Notes: generated from the letters alone by a model not told the origin. Shown: positions 1-7,161, numbered from the stretch's first letter. The stretch: DNA of 9,798 bases from Caryophanales bacterium UBA6769 (GCA_002453275.1 DKGN01000156.1:1-9798); one strand, 5' to 3'. Numbers and translations: made by a program.

Positions 1-1
1 T

Positions 2-526
2 GGTCTCTCGATTGGGATTACGACAGTACTGGCTAATATTTTATATGTCCTTGTGCAAATCATCCTACAGAAGCGGATCGACTTAAGGGCGTTTGCCGTG
101 CAATTCTTGATTTTATTTTTATTTGGGATCTTTATGGATACAACGTTATTCCTCGTTCAACTTTTTCCATCACCTGTGACCATTGTTGCCCGATTGTTTT
201 ATTTGCTCATAAGTCTATTCATTATTGCTGCTGGCCTGCTCGCGTATTCTACAGCGAGGTTGCCACTCATGCCTTACGATGCTTTAACCTTCGTTATTAG
301 TGAACGATTTAAACTGGAATTTGGCAAAGCAAAAGTGACAAGTGATGGAATGAATGTTGTCTTATCTACCATTATGAGTTTGGTCTTTGTTCACTCGCTT
401 GGCTCGGTCGGAATTGGAACGATTATTGCCGCTTATTGCATCGGCATCATCATCGGCTGGATGAAAACGTATATGTACAAGCCGCTTCACTACTGGGCCC
501 ATGAAGAAAAACCTAGCGAGGAGTAA
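2..526 (+). CDS. YczE/YitT-like integral membrane protein, 5'-truncated by the window edge
   Basis: The reading frame is open from base 2 to the TAA at 524-526, giving 174 visible residues. A GTG at 53 is only an internal codon, because the frame continues upstream with clearly similar membrane-protein sequence. Almost the whole protein is hydrophobic, with about four membrane segments in view. The stretch FGKAKVTSDGMNVV followed by GSVGIGTIIAAYCIGIIIG resembles the C-terminal part of the YczE/YyaS/YitT-like multipass membrane proteins of Bacillus. In that family a conserved VGIGT...G motif sits in the last membrane segment. The N-terminal segments lie outside the window. The biochemical role of this family is poorly defined, so no substrate is proposed. 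The gene converges on tatC, with a hairpin between them. Confidence 0.72.
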   Translation, partial: GLSIGITTVLANILYVLVQIILQKRIDLRAFAVQFLILFLFGIFMDTTLFLVQLFPSPVTIVARLFYLLISLFIIAAGLLAYSTARLPLMPYDALTFVISERFKLEFGKAKVTSDGMNVVLSTIMSLVFVHSLGSVGIGTIIAAYCIGIIIGWMKTYMYKPLHYWAHEEKPSEE

Positions 527-541
527 CTACATGAGCATAAA

Positions 542-574
542 AACTGCACCTCCAACTGTTATTGGGGTGCAGTT
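542..574 (-). terminator. Hairpin terminator after tatC
   Basis: Arms AACTGCACC (542-550) and GGTGCAGTT (566-574) pair perfectly. The stem then continues as CCAA/TTGG (552-555 with 562-565) past a single bulged T, leaving a 6-base loop. Read on the minus strand, the stem ends in T residues (TTTTT up to 539), which fits termination of the tatC operon. The plus-strand side has only a weak T tract, but the hairpin may also stop the convergent YczE-like gene. Confidence 0.7.
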
Positions 575-580
575 CCAATC

Positions 581-1399
581 TTATTCCGTTGATAAGACTG
601 CCGGTTCATTAGCCTTTCTACTTTCCATTTTTGTCACGATAACAATACTTGCCTCGTACAAAATCGCCATCGGGATTAATACGATGAGCTGGCTTATGAA
701 ATCTGGTGGTGTAATGAGTGCGGAAAGGATAGCGATGACGAGATAGGACCATTTCCGTACATTTTTCATCGTTGCGGCAGTTAGGACGCCGATAGAAGTA
801 AGGAACATGGCGACGATTGGAAGTTCAAATAAAAAACCGAGCGGAATCGTTGTCATAATCAAAAAGTGTACGTATTCTTGGGCAGAAACAATGACATCAA
901 AGTTCATTGCGCCAAAATTCATTAAGAAATGATAACTTAACGGATTGACGACGAAATATCCAAAAGCGACACCAATTATAAATAATAAAAACATAATTGG
1001 GGAATACAAGCCTAAGTAGCGCACTTCGCTCGTCCTTAGCCCTGGCTTTACGAACTGCCACATGAAATGGATGAGAAATGGCAAAGCAAGCCCAAGTGCT
1101 AACGTGACGGTAATCGATGTGTAAAATTTAACGATTTGGAATGGGCCGAACACGACTAAGCTATTCCCTTTTGTAACGAGTGGGAACCATTTGTTCATTG
1201 TGGCGAATACGACAATTAAGAAAAACAAAAAAACATAAACGCTTTTAATCAATTGCTTTCGCAGGTCGGAGAGGTGGTCGGAGAGCGTTTCATTATTCTC
1301 TTTCTCGGGCTCTTCTTCCACCGCTTCGACCTTTTGTTCCTCGGGCTTTTTATCAAGAGGGCTTAACACTTGTCTTTTGCTTCTTTCAAGAGATTCCAT
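581..1399 (-). CDS. tatC: Twin-arginine translocase receptor subunit TatC
   Basis: TatC is the multipass membrane receptor that recognises twin-arginine signal peptides and, with TatA, moves folded proteins across the cytoplasmic membrane. The protein has 272 residues. After a hydrophilic, acidic N-terminal extension of about 38 residues comes the family motif HLSDLRKQL (42-50), then about six membrane segments. Other family signatures are the loop FVKPGLRTSE (116-125), FELP (191-194, with the conserved Glu192) and TPPDFISQ (230-237), then ALYE-like ILYE (246-249). The usual HLxELR motif reads HLSDLR here, so Asp45 replaces the signal-binding Glu. The ATG at 1399 is preceded by AGGTGG (minus strand, about 1411-1406), which overlaps the tatA stop codon; this suggests translational coupling. 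It is the last gene of the four-gene operon. Confidence 0.95.
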   Translation of the reverse strand: MESLERSKRQVLSPLDKKPEEQKVEAVEEEPEKENNETLSDHLSDLRKQLIKSVYVFLFFLIVVFATMNKWFPLVTKGNSLVVFGPFQIVKFYTSITVTLALGLALPFLIHFMWQFVKPGLRTSEVRYLGLYSPIMFLLFIIGVAFGYFVVNPLSYHFLMNFGAMNFDVIVSAQEYVHFLIMTTIPLGFLFELPIVAMFLTSIGVLTAATMKNVRKWSYLVIAILSALITPPDFISQLIVLIPMAILYEASIVIVTKMESRKANEPAVLSTE

Positions 1400-1410
1400 T
1401 CATCCCACCT

Positions 1411-1608
1411 CTATGTAAGCTCCGTTTTTTTATTTTTTTCTTCGACGAGTTCGTCATCGTCCATAATTTCTTTTGTCGATCTTTTAAATTCGGCTAACGT
1501 TTTCCCTACTGCTCCGCCAATTTCCGGTAGCTTTTTCGGTCCGAAAATGATTAACACGATGACGAGAATGATAATTAAACCCGGAATGCCAATCTGAGCT
1601 AAACCCAT
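1411..1608 (-). CDS. tatA: Twin-arginine translocase pore subunit TatA
   Basis: TatA oligomers form the transport-competent part of the Tat translocase. In Firmicutes a single TatA commonly does the work of both TatA and TatB. This 65-residue protein has the classic layout: a short periplasm-side N-terminus, one membrane helix (about residues 8-21), the FGPKKLPE hinge (22-29), an amphipathic helix through GGAVGKTLAEFKRS (about 31-44), and a charged tail. The start at 1608 has a strong SD, AGAAAGGAG (minus strand 1626-1618). The gene begins 50 bases after the GMC oxidoreductase stop, and its TAG stop lies 11 bases before the tatC start. No separate TatB gene is visible. Its position between an oxidoreductase pair and tatC suggests a cargo-linked Tat system. 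Confidence 0.95.
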   Translation of the reverse strand: MGLAQIGIPGLIIILVIVLIIFGPKKLPEIGGAVGKTLAEFKRSTKEIMDDDELVEEKNKKTELT

Positions 1609-1658
1609 ATCTTCGGTCTCCTTTCTATAGTAGTCTAGAACACTAATCGATTCCTTGA

Positions 1659-3368
1659 TTAAACTAAGCTTCCTCCGTCGTTGCTATATTTAATAATGCC
1701 TTCAGCACATCGATAAGCTAGCGCTCCGACTGTTCCTGTCGGGTTGTATCCACTGTTATGTGGGAAGTTTCCTGCCCCGACAACAAACAGATTGTCTGCA
1801 TCCCAATGCTGCAAGTAGTTGTTCACGACGCTTGTCGCTGGGTCATCTCCCATGATCGTTCCTCCAGTATTATGCGTTGTCTGATATGGAACGATGTCAT
1901 AATCTGTTATTGCATTTTCTTTAACTATTTCCTTTGGTCCCATTTCTTCCATAATTTCAGCTGTTTTATCTGAAATAAATTGATGAAGAGATCTATCCTG
2001 GTCGGTGAAGTTGTACGTCATTTGCAATAATGGCACCCCGTACACATCTTTATAAGTCGGATCTAATGATAAATAATTTTCTTTATGTGGTAGGGATGCG
2101 CCTTGTCCACCAACATAAAGAGAACGAGTAAAGTTATGAATCGAGGCTTTCTTGAATTCTGCGCCCCATAAAGGGACATCTTGTGGAACTGGGTTACTGT
2201 TAATCGGGCGACTTCCCGATTGGATTAGCCATATCCCCGCACCATGTAAAAAGTCTAATTTATTATGGTCAAAATTATCCCCATTAAAGTCGTCCATATA
2301 CATGCCAAGCGCCCCAGCACCCATGAATGTATTCATTTGATTTTCAAAAAATCCGGTCGTACCTGTATTCACTTGATAGCAGTAATTTTTCCCAAGTGTG
2401 CCTTTACCCGTAGCAGGATCATACTGCTCTCCGATATTAGAGACCATAAGCAACTTGGCATTATTGAGCACGTAACTTGTCAGAACAACGACTTCCGCCG
2501 GCTGAATAAACTCTTCCTTCGTAACGGTATCTATATAGCGGACTCCTGTGACTTTGCCACCATCCTTTAATATTTCGACAACATTTGCATGAACTCGTAC
2601 ATCGTAATTTCCAGTTTTCTTTGCGGTTGGAATGACGGTCACTTCTGCTGCAGACTTCGCCCCATACTCACAGCCGAACCGTTCACAAAATCCACAATAT
2701 TGACATGCGAAAATTTTCTCACCATCTGGATTTTCATAGGTCTCTGACAAATTGGCGGATGGAATCATATAGGGCGTATACCCTTTTTCTTTTGCTGCTT
2801 GTTCAAACTTTTTAAGAATCGGTGTTTTGATCATCGCAGGTGTCGGGTAATCATCGGATCTTTTTCCGGCAAGTGGGTTGTTTTCGCCTGAAATCCCAGT
2901 CATTTTTTCAAATTGATCAAAATAGGGCTCTAATTCGTCGTACGTTATACCCCAATCTTGAAGAAGAAAATCTTTTTTAATTTTATTTGCGCCATACTTT
3001 TTTTCTGTCATCGTTTTAATTTCAAAATCATAAGGGAGAAACCTAAAGGTCCATCCGTTCCAATGAGTACCGGACCCACCAAGACCTTCACCTAACAAAA
3101 AGGAACCCATCGTCCGCATTGGCAATGACTTTTGCTTACGTGTGTTTCGAAAAGTGACCGTTTCTTTTGATAAATCTTGCATCAGTTCATAGCGAATTGC
3201 ATAGCGGTACTCGTCATGGATTCTTTGATAATCGTCCGTACCTCTTGCTTCTCCGCGTTCCAAGCCGACCACCTTCAATCCCGCTTTGGCACATTCAGCT
3301 GCAATGATGCCTCCTGCCCAACCTACTCCGACTGTCACAACATCAACTTTATCTAATGTTTTTTCCAT
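1659..3368 (-). CDS. GMC-family FAD-dependent dehydrogenase (gluconate 2-dehydrogenase/sugar dehydrogenase flavoprotein-like)
   Basis: This 569-residue flavoprotein probably oxidises a sugar, sugar acid or polyol and passes electrons to the respiratory chain rather than to oxygen. The dinucleotide-binding fold starts at once (GVGWAG, 14-19). The GMC signature GEGLGGSGTHWNG spans 93-105. The C-terminal catalytic region holds HNTGGTIMG (His499) and NFPHNSGYNPTGT (533-545), where Asn542 sits at the second catalytic position of GMC enzymes. A cysteine cluster C222-x2-C225-x2-C228-x4-C233 lies mid-protein. There is no signal peptide. Its partner gene ends 16 bases upstream and encodes a subunit 3-like protein with a Tat signal, so co-export is likely. 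Its SD, TAAGGAG, contains the partner's stop codon, which suggests coupled translation. The exact substrate cannot be read from the sequence. Confidence 0.9.
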   Translation of the reverse strand: MEKTLDKVDVVTVGVGWAGGIIAAECAKAGLKVVGLERGEARGTDDYQRIHDEYRYAIRYELMQDLSKETVTFRNTRKQKSLPMRTMGSFLLGEGLGGSGTHWNGWTFRFLPYDFEIKTMTEKKYGANKIKKDFLLQDWGITYDELEPYFDQFEKMTGISGENNPLAGKRSDDYPTPAMIKTPILKKFEQAAKEKGYTPYMIPSANLSETYENPDGEKIFACQYCGFCERFGCEYGAKSAAEVTVIPTAKKTGNYDVRVHANVVEILKDGGKVTGVRYIDTVTKEEFIQPAEVVVLTSYVLNNAKLLMVSNIGEQYDPATGKGTLGKNYCYQVNTGTTGFFENQMNTFMGAGALGMYMDDFNGDNFDHNKLDFLHGAGIWLIQSGSRPINSNPVPQDVPLWGAEFKKASIHNFTRSLYVGGQGASLPHKENYLSLDPTYKDVYGVPLLQMTYNFTDQDRSLHQFISDKTAEIMEEMGPKEIVKENAITDYDIVPYQTTHNTGGTIMGDDPATSVVNNYLQHWDADNLFVVGAGNFPHNSGYNPTGTVGALAYRCAEGIIKYSNDGGSLV

Positions 3369-3384
3369 ATGTATGACTCACTCC

Positions 3385-4134
3385 TTAATGATCCATACTC
3401 GCCAATGATTGTGGCTCAATTTTCTTAAAGTCTTCACTTTCTATGTCATTGATATATGCCATTTGGTTTCCGGGGTAATCTTTCATTCTCCAGCCGTCCA
3501 TGTTGTTATTTCCGCTGTAAATTGGATCAGCGTAAGCCCCTTCCAACGTAGCAGAACGAAGCAATGTGAAAAAGAAGCCGGAGGTCAGCCCATCCATTTT
3601 TATTTCGTCTTTTTGAAAGGCTGTCAGAATCTCATCCATTTGTTCACCTTCTAAATTGACAAATTGATCATCAAAGCGTCGTTTCGCTTCTTGATCTAGT
3701 TTTCTAATGCCACGTAAAAATACTTCCTGCCGAATGAGCGGTGTCTGATATCCTTGCGTAGGCTCGCCAATTTCAAACGGTCCTTGCATATACTCTCTAG
3801 CATTCATCCCATAGCCACCGGCTAGTTGATTATCAATAAAGTAAGGGACACCTAACCCTATCGCCCCTGGGCCAAGATCATCCTCAGGGAAAATCCGTTC
3901 TGTTGCTTGTGACAGGATGTCGAAGTCGCGATTGCTTTTAAAAAACTTTCTCCCTTTCGGGCTTGCCATGCCGCTCTCTTTTTCTTCTCCTCGCTTGCCA
4001 GTACCGGACTCTTTTCTGGAGTTATATCCGATAGCCCCCCCGATGAGCCCACCGCCAACTAACGTTCCAGCAGCAATCCCAGATGTCTTCAAGAAATCAC
4101 GACGAGACAAGCCTTTATCGTCTTTTTTCGTCAT
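3385..4134 (-). CDS. Gluconate 2-dehydrogenase subunit 3-like protein with Tat signal
   Basis: The 249-residue protein begins with a textbook twin-arginine signal: SRRDFLK at 10-16, then a Gly/Ala-rich hydrophobic stretch to about residue 37. In known gluconate and FAD-glucose dehydrogenases the small (gamma) subunit carries the Tat signal and escorts the signal-less flavoprotein across the membrane. The C-terminal part has the family pattern FFFTLLRSATLEGAYADPIY, then a short NMDGWRMKDYPG motif. A charged linker (about 38-62) separates the signal from the folded domain. There is no cysteine, so it is neither a lipoprotein nor a c-type cytochrome. No good A-x-A cleavage site follows the hydrophobic stretch. 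The ATG at 4134 has a strong SD, AAGGAGGG (minus strand 4152-4145), ten bases away. It is the first gene of the operon with the GMC enzyme and tatAC. I found no convincing promoter in the 176 bases upstream. Confidence 0.88.
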   Translation of the reverse strand: MTKKDDKGLSRRDFLKTSGIAAGTLVGGGLIGGAIGYNSRKESGTGKRGEEKESGMASPKGRKFFKSNRDFDILSQATERIFPEDDLGPGAIGLGVPYFIDNQLAGGYGMNAREYMQGPFEIGEPTQGYQTPLIRQEVFLRGIRKLDQEAKRRFDDQFVNLEGEQMDEILTAFQKDEIKMDGLTSGFFFTLLRSATLEGAYADPIYSGNNNMDGWRMKDYPGNQMAYINDIESEDFKKIEPQSLASMDH

Positions 4135-4263
4135 ACAAATGATTCCCTCCTTAAAAATTAAAGTTCTTCAAAAAAGGATCTGCCTATCCTCTTATATGTA
4201 CTATTTCCTTTTGCAGAGACATTATCAGTAAATATGTGAGGGAGTTTTTGGAAAAAAATAGAT

Positions 4264-4297
4264 AAAGCCCTTTTCCGACATTTCGAAAAAGGGCTTT
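4264..4297 (-). terminator. Terminator after the GNAT gene
   Basis: Arms 4264-4274 (AAAGCCCTTTT) and 4287-4297 (AAAAGGGCTTT) form an 11-bp stem with a 12-base loop. On the minus strand it is followed by ATCTATTTTTTTCC. It starts 13 bases past the GNAT stop codon and separates that gene from the subunit 3/GMC/tat operon, which therefore needs its own promoter. Confidence 0.88.
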
Positions 4298-4310
4298 CAT
4301 GAACAATGCT

Positions 4311-4895
4311 TTAAGTTAATTCTTTTTGAAAAATAATAAAATGGCAAGACAGAGCTAACATTTGTGCAAGCTTCGGAAATGAACGTTCCATCGCTTCTGT
4401 ATAGACCGGACGATACCCAATTCGCGTGTACCAATTTTTCAACGTTTCCTTAACTGGATGGGAGCCGTCTACAGGTACTAGCAATTCAAGTTGCATCTTT
4501 TGAAGACGATCCTTCTGGCACTTCGCTTCGGCAAAGTGAATTAATTCACGTCCAATTCCAGCCCCTTGATATTTCTTATCAACAGCTAGCATTCCGAATT
4601 CTCCCGTTTCTTCATCAAGCTGCCGAATACGCACACATCCAATGATTTGTCCCATCGATTTAGCGACAGCGATTTCTCCATTGCTCGTGAACTCTGCTAT
4701 TTCTGCCATTGTCGTCCGGGCTGCTCCGTGCATCCATAATCCTTTTTCAGCTTCCGCATACACACGGTTCACGATCTCCGTAATCTGCTCCATCTCTTCT
4801 ACGATAGTACTTGCATGACAAGGCAACATTTGTATCTTAATAGACTCAGTAATAAGCGACACCTCTTGCTTTCTGTGCATTTTTACATTTTGCAT
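4311..4895 (-). CDS. GNAT-family N-acetyltransferase
   Basis: A GCN5-related acetyltransferase that would transfer an acetyl group from acetyl-CoA to an amine; the acceptor is unknown. In the 194-residue frame the acetyl-CoA motif A is clear: FGMLAVDKKYQGAGIGREL (about 100-118), with the QGAGIG loop at 110-115. Before it comes the core strand IIGCVRIRQL. A later NWYTRIGYRP stretch fits the usual C-terminal GNAT motif. The start is uncertain. The ATG at 4895 has no good SD and lies only eight bases after a promoter-like TATAAG. A second ATG (4880) and a GTG (4862) are in frame, and similarity to the fold begins only around SIKIQMLP (18-25). The true N-terminus may therefore be 5-22 residues shorter. 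The gene is apparently monocistronic with its own terminator. Confidence 0.85.
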   Translation of the reverse strand: MQNVKMHRKQEVSLITESIKIQMLPCHASTIVEEMEQITEIVNRVYAEAEKGLWMHGAARTTMAEIAEFTSNGEIAVAKSMGQIIGCVRIRQLDEETGEFGMLAVDKKYQGAGIGRELIHFAEAKCQKDRLQKMQLELLVPVDGSHPVKETLKNWYTRIGYRPVYTEAMERSFPKLAQMLALSCHFIIFQKELT

Positions 4896-4903
4896 GTATG
4901 GAG

Positions 4904-4931
4904 CTTATATGTATTTATCTTAGTTTCTCAA
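4904..4931 (-). promoter_or_regulatory. Candidate promoter of the GNAT gene
   Basis: On the minus strand TTGAGA (4931-4926) and TATAAG (4909-4904) are separated by 16 bases, each one base from the sigma-A consensus. Transcription would begin very close to the ATG at 4895, which favours a downstream start codon for the GNAT gene. Confidence 0.45.
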
Positions 4932-5000
4932 AATAAAAGACCGTTCACAACATTTTTTCGCGATAAAGTAATTAAACAATAAAATCTACCGCCGTGTAGA

Positions 5001-5015
5001 TGATAGTAATCATGA
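5001..5015 (+). promoter_or_regulatory. Possible Fur/PerR-type box upstream of the catalase gene
   Basis: TGATAGTAATCATGA matches the Bacillus Fur 7-1-7 pattern (TGATAAT-N-ATTATCA) at 11 of 14 positions and the PerR pattern at 10 of 14. It lies about 70 bases before the catalase start, where a metal or peroxide repressor would make sense. AT-rich DNA produces such matches by chance, so this is only a candidate. Confidence 0.28.
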
Positions 5016-5084
5016 ATAATTGCGAATTTATAAGCATATAGATAAGCAGATTTTAAAGCTATTTAAAGGGGGATATTTAAGCAT

Positions 5085-7142
5085 ATGGATGAACAGTCAC
5101 CAAGACAGAAGAAGCCCGTTAAGCAAGATGCAAAGCAACGACAGTTGGACCAATACCGGATAACGAATGTCGGAAAGCCATTGACGACAAATGAAGGAAA
5201 AAAGCTATCGAATGATTCGGACCAATTAAAGGCGGGTATCCGTGGTCCAACTTTACGTCAAGACTATGAATTTTTCGAAAAAATGACACATTTTGTTCGT
5301 GAAGAACAACCGGAAAGAGTCGTTCACGCAAGAGGGTACAGTGCATATGGTGAGTTTGAATGTTATCAGTCTATGAAGCATGTGACAAAGGCAGGCTTCC
5401 TACAAGAACCAGGCAAGAAGACACCGTTAACGATACGCTTTTCTACCGTGCAAGGATCGAAAGGATCCTATGATACAGCACGAGATTTACGTTGCCAAGG
5501 TGTGAAACTATATACAGAAGAAGGAAATGTTGATTTAACAACAATCGCTATGCCAGTCTTAATCAACCAAGACGCCATGAAATTTCCAGATGCACTACAT
5601 GCCTATCAATCTGATTCAGACGATGATATTCCAACAGCTACTGGGGCCCATGATCGGTTCTGGGATTACGTAGCGAATAACCAGGAATCCCTTCATATGG
5701 TGTTATGGATTATGTCTGATCGTGGCATTCTGAGAAGCTACCGAATGATGGAGTCGTGGTCAATTAATACGTATTTATTTGTAAATGAGCAAGGGGTGGC
5801 GACCTTTATGAGGTATGTCTGGAAGCCTGTCCTCGGTGTTCATTCTCTGCTCCAGGATGAAGCACTAAAAATTGGTGGGCTTGATCCGGACTACCATCGA
5901 AGGGATCTTCGCGAGGCGATTAATCGTGGGGCTTTTCCTGAATATGAGTTAGGTGTCCAACTCATTTCGATGGAAGATGAATTCAAATATGACTTTGATA
6001 TTCTCGATCCTTCCAAATTTTGGCCGGAGGAGCTTATTCCTGTCCAATTGATTGGCAAGATGACATTAAATCGGAACATTGATAATTATTTTACAGAATC
6101 TGAACAAGTTGCATTCAATCCTGCAAATGTTGTTCCTGGCATTGACTTTTCGAACGACCCTGTTCTGCAAGGTAGGCTCATGACTTATCAAAGTGCCCAA
6201 TACCATCGCATTGGACCAAATCATCAAGAGCTACCCATTAATAAACCAATTTGTCCATTTCATAACAATCAACGGCGTGGCAATATGAGGTATCGGATCG
6301 ATGTTGATAAGGTCGATTATCATAAAAATTCGCTCGCAAACAATACGCCCTATACGACACCTCCAGAGGAAGGTGGCTACGAATCTTATCCGAAGAAAGT
6401 TGAGGGACACGTCATAAGAGCTCGTAGTAAGTCATTTGATGACTTCTTTACACAGCCGAGGATATTCTGGAATAGTCTAACACCTATTGAAAGGAAGCAT
6501 ACGCTCGAAGCATTAAGCTATCAACTCGGAAAAGTAAGAAGTGAATCAGTCCGTCAACAAAATGCGAACGTATTAGTGAATGTAGATAAAGAATTGGCAT
6601 ATCGTGTTGCCGATAACATCGGTGTCGAACGTCCACGTGGCACGAATGTTCCTGTTTCTACAAAATATCCTTCGCTGAGCCAAGCCCGGACACCTCGTTA
6701 TGCCTATTCGTTAAAAGTAGGTGTTCTCATTGGCAATGGATTTAACGAAGAGGAAGTTCAGCATGTCTTAGGCGCATTAAAAAAGAATGGTGTGTTTGTT
6801 TGCATCGTAAGTGAAACACTTGGTACAGTCACAGGAGCAAATGGAAAAAAACTTAAAGTTAATGATACTTTCCTTACAACAAGCCCTTATTTACTCGACT
6901 CCCTGTATGTCGTTGGCGGCCGCTCCAAAAACGAAGAGAAATTTAATTCTGACATGAAGCACTTCATACAAGTAGCGTACAAACATTATAAACCGATTGG
7001 CGTTGCTTCAACTGGCAAACCTTACATTCAAACATCAAAAGCAAATAACTTAGCCGGGGTAGTCTTCGCTGAAAATAACCGAAATTTCAGCGAAGAATTT
7101 GTTGCTGCTATCGCTCAACAACGTTTTTGGAACCGCACATAG
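5085..7142 (+). CDS. katE: Large-subunit (clade 2-like) haem catalase with altered distal pocket
   Basis: The 685-residue protein aligns throughout with large-subunit catalases such as E. coli HPII and B. subtilis KatE, which dismutate hydrogen peroxide. Conserved features are RGPTL (53-57), ERVVHARG with catalytic His81, RFSTVQG with Ser120, and the proximal tyrosine motif RLMTYQSAQ with Tyr368 and Arg364. A flavodoxin/DJ-1-like C-terminal domain spans about 540-685. However, the usual GNNxPVFFIQDA segment reads TTIAMPVLINQDA (152-164), so the distal Asn becomes Ala155 and the conserved Phe pair becomes Leu-Ile. The RGFATKFYTEEG segment reads RCQGVKLYTEEG, and the His of GxHTF is Asn228. The ATG at 5085 follows the SD AAAGGGGGA (5065-5073). 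The gene stands alone and ends at its own terminator. Whether it is an active catalase is open. Confidence 0.9.
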   Translation: MDEQSPRQKKPVKQDAKQRQLDQYRITNVGKPLTTNEGKKLSNDSDQLKAGIRGPTLRQDYEFFEKMTHFVREEQPERVVHARGYSAYGEFECYQSMKHVTKAGFLQEPGKKTPLTIRFSTVQGSKGSYDTARDLRCQGVKLYTEEGNVDLTTIAMPVLINQDAMKFPDALHAYQSDSDDDIPTATGAHDRFWDYVANNQESLHMVLWIMSDRGILRSYRMMESWSINTYLFVNEQGVATFMRYVWKPVLGVHSLLQDEALKIGGLDPDYHRRDLREAINRGAFPEYELGVQLISMEDEFKYDFDILDPSKFWPEELIPVQLIGKMTLNRNIDNYFTESEQVAFNPANVVPGIDFSNDPVLQGRLMTYQSAQYHRIGPNHQELPINKPICPFHNNQRRGNMRYRIDVDKVDYHKNSLANNTPYTTPPEEGGYESYPKKVEGHVIRARSKSFDDFFTQPRIFWNSLTPIERKHTLEALSYQLGKVRSESVRQQNANVLVNVDKELAYRVADNIGVERPRGTNVPVSTKYPSLSQARTPRYAYSLKVGVLIGNGFNEEEVQHVLGALKKNGVFVCIVSETLGTVTGANGKKLKVNDTFLTTSPYLLDSLYVVGGRSKNEEKFNSDMKHFIQVAYKHYKPIGVASTGKPYIQTSKANNLAGVVFAENNRNFSEEFVAAIAQQRFWNRT

Positions 7143-7161
7143 CCCTATTAGATGGTATAAG

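Noticed and set aside
3917..4231. Open frame on the plus strand opposite the start of the subunit 3-like gene
   Set aside because: It is antisense to a well-supported gene, has no good ribosome binding site and shows no recognisable protein features; likewise the other antisense frames within the GMC and catalase genes.
4160..4263. Promoter for the subunit 3/GMC/tat operon (GATAAT and TATAAG on the minus strand)
   Set aside because: Both -10-like hexamers lack a -35 at 16-18 bases and neither has a TGn extension, so the promoter could not be placed with any confidence.
4984..5001. Inverted repeat ATCTAC-N6-GTAGAT upstream of the catalase gene
   Set aside because: A 6-bp stem alone in AT-rich intergenic DNA is weak; it has no second copy and matches no operator I know.
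5051..5076. Sigma-B-like promoter TTTTAA-N14-GGATAT before the catalase gene
   Set aside because: Each element is one base from the sigma-B consensus, but the -10 would overlap the ribosome binding site and place the RNA start about 2 bases from the ATG, with no alternative start codon nearby.
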